DNA of 64,000 nucleotides from Ruminococcus sp. (GTDB lineage: Bacteria > Bacillota > Clostridia > Oscillospirales > Ruminococcaceae): positions 62,001-126,000 of the forward strand of contig JAFYGE010000023.1 of the NCBI GenBank assembly GCA_017543335.1, read 5' to 3'. Below the pieces are notes generated by a model. That model made no database searches and was not told the DNA's origin. It saw only the letters and a list, made by a program, of their open reading frames with translations. Positions 58,932 through 64,000 of this stretch are shown here, piece by piece; the first letter of the stretch is position 1; each line of letters begins with the position of its first letter. The position numbers were made by a program, and so were the translations under genes.

Positions 58932-60332
58932 TCAGATTTTTGTCACAAACGGAGTTATCAGAATGATTATCATACATATCGGACACACAACTTTTATCAT
59001 AACATTGTATAGTCCCTTTGACTTGAATTTCTTTTCTCCGTGAATAACTTCTTCCTCGATATACTTTGTTTTAACAACATAACCTATCATAATACAAGTG
59101 AGAAATGCAAGTATCGGCATCATGATGTTATTAGTTGAGAAATCAAAGAAGTCGAGTATCTGCATACCAAATATCTCTACATCAGACCATGTGCTGTAAC
59201 CAAGTACAGAAAGCATACCTACTATCAATGTGAATATTATTACTATTACACAGCTCTTGACTCTGCTGAGCTTGAATTTCTCTATAACTACCGCAGTAAC
59301 AGTCTCCATAAGTGATATAGAAGAAGTAAGTGCTGCAAGTACAACAAGTATGAAGAATGCCGCACCGATAAACTGTCCTGCCGGCATAGAGTCGAACACC
59401 TTAGGAAGAGTTATGAACATAAGTCCGGGACCTGCATTGAGCTTATCCTTGCCTGAAAATACAAATACTGCCGGAACGATGATAAGTCCCGCAAGAAAAG
59501 CAACTGCCGTATCGAACACCTCTATCTGACGCACTGAGCCTTCGATAGAGTCCTCTTTTCTCATATATGAGCCGTAAGTTACCATGATTCCCATAGCTAT
59601 CGACATTGAATAGAAAAGCTGTCCGACCGCTGCTGCAATAGTTTTCAGAAGCATTGACGGTGTTATGCTGTCTTTATCAGGGACTACATAGTATTTAAGT
59701 CCCTCACCTGAACCGTCGAGAGTGAGTGTATATATTCCGATTCCGACTATAAGTACAAGCAGAACGGGCATAAGTATCTTGCTGACTTTCTCAATGCCCT
59801 TTTCAACTCCGAGCAGTACTGCTATTGAACCTACAAGAACGTATATCACAAAGAATATTGCAGGCTGTCCGGCATGACTTATAAAGTCACTGAAAAATGA
59901 TATATCCGAACCGTCAGAAGCTGTACCATAGCTTTTTGTAGCTATTTCAGAACCGCCTCCGGTAATAAAAATGGTCATATATTTCAGTACCCAGCCGCCG
60001 ATTACGCAGTAATAAGGCAGTATCAACGCCGGAATAGCAGCTGCGAGCCAGCCAAGAGGTGCAAAACGCTTGTCTACTGTTTTATATGCACCGATAACGC
60101 TCTTTCCGGTACGTCTTCCTATTGCTATTTCCGTGAGCATAAGCGTGAAACCGAATGTTATCGCAAATATCAGGTACACCAGAAGGAACAGACCTCCGCC
60201 GTACTTTGCTGCAAGATACGGGAATCTCCATATATTTCCCAATCCGACCGCAGAGCCGGCTGCTGCAAGGATAAATCCTATCTTCGACCCGAAACTTCCA
60301 CGGGATGCGTCTTTTTCATTACTGTTTTCCAT
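58932..60332 (-). CDS. NSS-family sodium-coupled transporter
   Basis: This 466-residue protein has about eleven or twelve membrane segments. The hallmark GSAVGLGNIWRFPYLAAKYGGG and the unwound middle of the first helix, for sodium and substrate, are intact. EIAIGRRTGKSVIGAY follows. The family (LeuT, TnaT-like) takes up amino acids or amines with sodium; the substrate is unknown. GAAAGGAAAAG precedes the ATG. It stands alone. Confidence 0.92.
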   Translation of the reverse strand: MENSNEKDASRGSFGSKIGFILAAAGSAVGLGNIWRFPYLAAKYGGGLFLLVYLIFAITFGFTLMLTEIAIGRRTGKSVIGAYKTVDKRFAPLGWLAAAIPALILPYYCVIGGWVLKYMTIFITGGGSEIATKSYGTASDGSDISFFSDFISHAGQPAIFFVIYVLVGSIAVLLGVEKGIEKVSKILMPVLLVLIVGIGIYTLTLDGSGEGLKYYVVPDKDSITPSMLLKTIAAAVGQLFYSMSIAMGIMVTYGSYMRKEDSIEGSVRQIEVFDTAVAFLAGLIIVPAVFVFSGKDKLNAGPGLMFITLPKVFDSMPAGQFIGAAFFILVVLAALTSSISLMETVTAVVIEKFKLSRVKSCVIVIIFTLIVGMLSVLGYSTWSDVEIFGMQILDFFDFSTNNIMMPILAFLTCIMIGYVVKTKYIEEEVIHGEKKFKSKGLYNVMIKVVCPICMIIILITPFVTKI

Positions 60333-60433
60333 TGTTACTTTTCCTTTCGTCTATTATCGCTCCCACAACTATTTCAGCCTTTGCTTTTTCGGCAAAGCTT
60401 ATTTTGGGGAGCAAAAAAATGTCATTAAGGATA

Positions 60434-60462
60434 ATTATACCACATTACGGCTATATATTCAA
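60434..60462 (-). promoter_or_regulatory. Promoter of the NSS transporter gene
   Basis: TTGAAT (60462-60457) and TATAAT (60439-60434), 17-bp spacer; the leader is about 95 nt and contains no clear structure. Confidence 0.7.
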
Positions 60463-60503
60463 TACTGTTCAGCATTATAACTTTCATATAGCTATATTCA
60501 AGT

Positions 60504-60540
60504 CAAAAAAATACGGGAAACTGAGATTTTCTCAGTTCCC
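60504..60540 (-). terminator. Terminator of the four-gene kinase operon
   Basis: GGGAACTGAGA and TCTCAGTTTCCC form an 11-bp stem with one extra T, followed on the minus strand by ATTTTTTTGAC. Confidence 0.83.
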
Positions 60541-60547
60541 ATTGATA

Positions 60548-61438
60548 TTACTTAGGCAGCTCCATATCTATACAGAATCTGCCGTCACTGCTATGTGCGG
60601 ATATTTTTCCGCCGATAAGCTCGGTAAACTGCTTTGCAATGGCGAGTCCAAGACCGGTATTTCCCTTTGTACGTGAAATATCAGTTGTATAGAATTCATC
60701 AAATATCCTTGAAACATCAAGTTCAGGGTCATCGATACCGTTCTCGAACGATATTTTTATAACATCACCGTCAGTTACCGTAACGATGAGGTCTCCGACG
60801 CCATGTTTCAGAGCATTTCCAACAAGATTATCAAAAACTCTCATGAGAACATTGCGGTTCGAGACTAACTTTATACGTCCGGCAGGATTCCTCAGCTCGA
60901 CCATTCTGTTCTGCATGGAATAGTCATCAAAATAGTGGACTATAGCTTCTTCAAGAATGGTATTGAGATTCAGCTCTGCTCTTTCGGGGACTTTTCCTGA
61001 TGAGATTATCATTGAGAATTCAAAGAACGAGTTTATAAGCTCCTCTAAACGTTTCAACCGCTTATCGACTATCTCAATAGCAGAGCCACACTCAGCGTCG
61101 GACATCGTTCCTTCTTTTATAATGCTGATATAGCCCATTGCGGAAGTGAGAGGTGTCCGGAGGTCGTGCGAAATATTCGTCATCATCTGTTCAAGGTCGT
61201 GACTCTTCCGGACATACTCCATATCATAACGGCGTATATCCTTCAAAAGTCCGTTTATCTCATTGATAAGCTTCGGAGGTATAGTGCCGGTCGTGATATG
61301 TACAAGTTCATTTGTGTCTTTACTCCTTATACTGCGTATCTTCTTTATGATCCCACGGCACTCGACACGCATCAGCACTATATGTATCAGAAGAATTGCT
61401 ATTACCACAATGCATATTACTAATAAAACTGTCTGCAT
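60548..61438 (-). CDS. Sensor histidine kinase (one membrane segment)
   Basis: This 296-residue kinase has a single N-terminal membrane segment (residues 3-23), almost no extracellular part, a HAMP-like linker and a HisKA domain with His91 in NISHDLRTPL. An HATPase domain has NLVGNALKHG and TGLGLAIAKQ. Such short kinases usually sense through the membrane or through a partner such as an ABC transporter or lipoprotein. It lies 13 bp downstream of its response-regulator gene, in one operon with a YjbR/EVE protein and a lipoprotein. GGAGG precedes the ATG. Confidence 0.92.
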   Translation of the reverse strand: MQTVLLVICIVVIAILLIHIVLMRVECRGIIKKIRSIRSKDTNELVHITTGTIPPKLINEINGLLKDIRRYDMEYVRKSHDLEQMMTNISHDLRTPLTSAMGYISIIKEGTMSDAECGSAIEIVDKRLKRLEELINSFFEFSMIISSGKVPERAELNLNTILEEAIVHYFDDYSMQNRMVELRNPAGRIKLVSNRNVLMRVFDNLVGNALKHGVGDLIVTVTDGDVIKISFENGIDDPELDVSRIFDEFYTTDISRTKGNTGLGLAIAKQFTELIGGKISAHSSDGRFCIDMELPK

Positions 61439-61451
61439 ACTGCCTCCGGAT

Positions 61452-62132
61452 TCACTTTTTCATTCTATAGCCGATACCCCATACAGTCTCGATATATTCG
61501 TTATCGGGGTCGCACTCTTTAAGTTTCTTCCTGAGCTTGCTTATATGAACGTTCAAAGTATTATCATCCGCTGAGTTTTCATAATCCCAGACAGTGTCGT
61601 AAATAAGACTCTTTGTACAGGTGCGTGAAGGGTTCTCCATAAGCATACTGAGAAGTGAAAACTCATGCTTTGAAAGTTCAAGTGCCTTTCCGCAGCATTC
61701 TGCTGACATCTCAGTTTTGTCAAGAACTATATTCTTATATGTCAGCTTCTCATTTGCAGATTCATCTGATACCGCACCTTTTCTCATTCTTACAGCTATC
61801 CTCGCTAATAATTCATCGTTATGGAATGGCTTGGTTATGTAGTCATCTGCTCCAAGTTCAAAAAGGTCGACCTTTTTGCCGATATCATGTATAGCACTCA
61901 TAACTATTATAGGGACATTGTGCTTCTTTTTCAGGTCAACTATAATATCCTCTCCTCTTTTTCCGGGAAGCATGAGGTCAAGCAGAATAAGGTCAACGTT
62001 ATCGCCGTGAACGAGAAGTCCCTCTGTTCCGGAGTAAGCACTTATAGTACTGTAGCCGTTGCTTTTCAGCATTAAGCTCAGCATATTATTTATATCATTG
62101 TCGTCCTCTATTATAAGGATAGTCTTTCCCAT
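61452..62132 (-). CDS. OmpR/PhoB-type response regulator
   Basis: This 226-residue protein has a receiver domain with Asp52 (LILLDLMLPG) and a winged-helix output domain ending YIETVWGIGYRMKK. It partners the downstream kinase. GAGGT lies before the ATG, 3 bp after the YjbR/EVE gene. Its targets are unknown. Confidence 0.94.
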   Translation of the reverse strand: MGKTILIIEDDNDINNMLSLMLKSNGYSTISAYSGTEGLLVHGDNVDLILLDLMLPGKRGEDIIVDLKKKHNVPIIVMSAIHDIGKKVDLFELGADDYITKPFHNDELLARIAVRMRKGAVSDESANEKLTYKNIVLDKTEMSAECCGKALELSKHEFSLLSMLMENPSRTCTKSLIYDTVWDYENSADDNTLNVHISKLRKKLKECDPDNEYIETVWGIGYRMKK

Positions 62133-62135
62133 TAT

Positions 62136-62891
62136 TCACACCTCTGAAATCTTCAGTTCTTCAACAAGACTGTCCGGCATATACCTTGCTCCACGCACGG
62201 CATTAACTCCGTGAGCCCGAAGTTTGCTGCGTCCTATCTGCTCTTTATCGTATCTTCTGATAAGCTTCAGCTTCATTATTTTTTTCATACTGACATTCTT
62301 TCCCTCATATATATAAGGTATATCAGTTTCAACAGCCTCGCAGCGATAGATCACAGCCGAAACAGGAGCTGCCATATATATGAACACCTCGTCACCTACA
62401 GCAACACGGCTTGTCTGTTTCCAGTTTATCATGCCGTCCCTGCTGAAATCCTGTTCAAGGTCATAGTATGCAGGATTTGCCGGTACGAGCCAGTACTTCT
62501 TCCCTTCCCTGACGCTCTTTCCGCCTCCGGCAAGAATATAGCTCATATCCATGATACCGCATATCTCATCAATGCTGACGCTGCCGTCAAGCAGCACAGT
62601 TATCCAACTATTCTTATTCATGTGATAAGCCGGAAAAATACCTTTTTTGCTTCTCAGAGAACCTCCCATAAGCGGATCACACTTGAAGTTCATTATGTTT
62701 ACTTCGCTGTCATCATCAAGTCCGAGCTTTCTGCCTGAAACGGTCATAAGCAGTGCGAACCATTTCTTGTTGTCCTTACGTCTGAAAGCTGCTGCATCGG
62801 GAGATTTCAGCCAAAGATACTCCGGATCGCTCTTATACTTTTTCGCAGCATATTCTGTCAAAGCTGCTAAAATGTCATTTTCAGTCTTCAT
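62136..62891 (-). CDS. YjbR-like domain fused to a PUA/EVE-like domain
   Basis: This 251-residue protein has an N-terminal MmcQ/YjbR-like domain (residues 1-118, with FALLMTVSG, ending MSYILAGG) and a C-terminal region (128-251) that looks like an EVE/PUA fold: KYWLVPANPAYYD, WKQTSRVAVGDEVFIYMA and AVIYRCEAVETDIP. YjbR domains are thought to bind DNA; EVE domains bind modified bases in DNA or RNA. ATG 62891 has GGAGG 6 nt upstream and overlaps the lipoprotein gene by 11 bp. A role linked to signalling is only inferred from the operon. Confidence 0.72.
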   Translation of the reverse strand: MKTENDILAALTEYAAKKYKSDPEYLWLKSPDAAAFRRKDNKKWFALLMTVSGRKLGLDDDSEVNIMNFKCDPLMGGSLRSKKGIFPAYHMNKNSWITVLLDGSVSIDEICGIMDMSYILAGGGKSVREGKKYWLVPANPAYYDLEQDFSRDGMINWKQTSRVAVGDEVFIYMAAPVSAVIYRCEAVETDIPYIYEGKNVSMKKIMKLKLIRRYDKEQIGRSKLRAHGVNAVRGARYMPDSLVEELKISEV

Positions 62892-63528
62892 CACTTACCT
62901 CCGGCTGCTGCATATAATCTTCAAGCTGTTCTCCCGACCACTCAACTATGCAGTATGAACCGTCCCCTGCTTCGACCGCACAAAAACAAAAACGCTCAGC
63001 AAAAGAACCGTCATCGCCCTCAGCGATAACTGAAAATTCTATTTCATACCCGTCATCAGCCGGCTCACCATAATACTTAGTATCATAGTTATATGCAAGT
63101 GCTTCATAATAAAGCTGAACACCGTCAAGCTGCATCCAGCTCAGCCTTTTGAAATTCCTTACCGAACTGAGCTTTACCTTTACATTTTCACCGCATTCAT
63201 CTTTATATCTGCCACGCAGCTGTTCAACATAAGCGTCCATATCAGATTCTACGGTATCATAGGTACCCGCTTTCTTCATTGAACTTACAAGGTCATCCGG
63301 AAGAGCCGATCTCAGGTAATCATCACCGCTCGAATTGTATGCCTCAACATATTTTTCCAGTATATCCAGATAATCATCCGGCAAGGTATCCGGAGTTTCA
63401 CGGTCAGAACTATTGCTGCTCTTGCTGTCACTAATGGAAGTATCTGAACTGCTGCTCTTATCGCTGCCGCATGAAAACGCTCCCGCAGCTAAAACTGCTG
63501 TACATAAAAATATAATTACTTTTTTCAA
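62881..63528 (-). CDS. Lipoprotein with shared outer domain, first gene of the kinase operon
   Basis: This protein of about 215 residues has a lipoprotein signal ending AFSCGS, a Ser/Asp-rich spacer and an extracytoplasmic domain that aligns with the 53.6 and 58.2 kb proteins (LPDDLVSSMK, VKLSSVRNFKRLSWMQL, DGYEIEFSV, YCIVEWSGEQL). TTG at 63528 is chosen because the lipoprotein signal should begin LKKVIIF; GTG at 63537 is also open. It could be a signal input for the kinase encoded downstream (inferred). Confidence 0.75.
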   Translation of the reverse strand: MKKVIIFLCTAVLAAGAFSCGSDKSSSSDTSISDSKSSNSSDRETPDTLPDDYLDILEKYVEAYNSSGDDYLRSALPDDLVSSMKKAGTYDTVESDMDAYVEQLRGRYKDECGENVKVKLSSVRNFKRLSWMQLDGVQLYYEALAYNYDTKYYGEPADDGYEIEFSVIAEGDDGSFAERFCFCAVEAGDGSYCIVEWSGEQLEDYMQQPEVSDED

Positions 63529-63556
63529 ACTGACCACCGCCTTTCAATACAAATAT

Positions 63557-63585
63557 ATTATACCTTATACAGCGTTTTTTGTCAA
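63557..63585 (-). promoter_or_regulatory. Promoter of the lipoprotein-YjbR-kinase operon
   Basis: TTGACA (63585-63580) and TATAAT (63562-63557), 17-bp spacer. Confidence 0.82.
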
Positions 63586-63622
63586 TAAACAGCATTATTT
63601 TACATTTTCAGGAGTTGATATT

Positions 63623-63898
63623 TTGAACGAAAATGATACAATTATAACCGATGAAGTCACAGACACTTCTTCTCTTTTAGAAGAATATGAAAAGGAAGCT
63701 GTCGCACGTAAAACTGACGCTTCATCCGTACAGCTTGTTATATGCCTTTTTATTTCTGCAGCATTATTGGTGATGCATTTCTCATGCCCTCAGCTTGCAG
63801 AGGGAGTTATCGATATAGTCCGTGAACTTTCCGCTGATGAAAACGAGCTTATCCCCAATCCGCTGGATATGCTTATATCGCTGATTGATAAGCTTTGA
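63623..63898 (+). CDS. Small single-pass membrane protein
   Basis: This 91-residue protein has an acidic N-terminal region, one membrane segment (about 37-56, VQLVICLFISAALLVMHF) and a short C-terminal part. TTG at 63623 is the start, with GGAG 8 nt upstream; a frame back to 63413 would overlap the lipoprotein gene and its promoter. I recognise no family. The downstream 100 bp hold no gene; the window ends there. Confidence 0.65.
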   Translation: MNENDTIITDEVTDTSSLLEEYEKEAVARKTDASSVQLVICLFISAALLVMHFSCPQLAEGVIDIVRELSADENELIPNPLDMLISLIDKL

Positions 63899-64000
63899 AC
63901 TGCTCCGGACAGAGTTCAGGCTGCATTTTTCTTTCCTTCTGTTCAATGCTGTTATTTTTCTATACGACAGCAGCGGACTTATCATTTGCTTCTATACAGC

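Noticed and set aside
1..64000. CRISPR arrays, tRNA or rRNA genes, prophage and transposase genes
   Set aside because: Looked for by eye on both strands; no regularly spaced repeats, cloverleaf ends or transposase motifs were found.

Overview
The window looks like chromosome from an anaerobic, low-GC, fibre-degrading Firmicute of the Ruminococcus type (Oscillospiraceae). This is inferred from a secreted xylan-degrading enzyme carrying a dockerin module, intergenic arrays of short hairpins, Firmicute-type leaders (TTGACA-17-TATAAT promoters, AGGAGG ribosome sites, many TTG starts), and the genes spoVG, lexA, mreBCD and DUF4321. No rRNA, tRNA, CRISPR array, prophage or transposase gene was recognised.

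Region by region. 1-1.8 kb (-): the nearly complete 5' part of an Lsa-type ABC-F antibiotic-resistance gene, preceded by a promoter, a three-codon leader ORF and mutually exclusive terminator/antiterminator stems. This is the most striking regulatory structure in the window. 1.9-5.3 kb (+): a SulP anion transporter, then bioY-bioB for biotin. 5.3-6.5 kb (-): a nucleotidyltransferase-fold protein, followed by a hairpin-array repeat. 7-12.4 kb: a divergent pair of a sugar-binding/degenerate-GGDEF/AraC regulator and a GH30-CBM22-dockerin-CE1 xylanase. 12.4-14.2 kb (-): a NarL/DesK-type two-component system. 14.2-17.2 kb (-): aroB followed 13 bp later by an AT-rich KAP-family P-loop ATPase. 17.4-20.6 kb (-): a three-gene ABC exporter. 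20.9-21.9 kb (+): cysK. 22-27 kb: a Nudix protein, a second ABC exporter and a large membrane protein. 27.2-28.8 kb (+): a second, housekeeping-type ABC-F protein. 29-34 kb: a zinc-ribbon membrane protein, a TraB-like lipoprotein, a YfhO-like membrane protein, an ADP-ribose pyrophosphatase and spoVG.

34.6-46 kb (+) is a cell-envelope and division block: murC-lexA, zapA-U32 peptidase-dut-DUF4321, mreB-mreC-mreD-PBP2, and an M23 peptidase. A palindromic insertion-like element sits inside the split terminator stem after the PBP2 gene. 46-54 kb: an Sfp-type phosphopantetheinyl transferase, an HD-GYP membrane protein, an unknown protein with internal repeats, a VanZ-like protein, a ROK regulator, an AEC transporter and a zinc-ribbon membrane protein. 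54.4-58 kb (-): a Zur-znuA-znuC-znuB zinc-uptake operon with a Fur-type box in its promoter. 58-63.5 kb (-): a lipoprotein, an NSS transporter, and a four-gene operon (lipoprotein, YjbR+PUA/EVE-like protein, response regulator, histidine kinase).

Three proteins at 53.6, 58.2 and 62.9 kb share a related, uncharacterised extracytoplasmic domain on different membrane anchors. Most of the window is ordinary housekeeping. The best candidates for further work are the ABC-F attenuator, the split-terminator element, the xylanase regulator, the spoVG leader RNA, the KAP ATPase and the shared extracytoplasmic domain.
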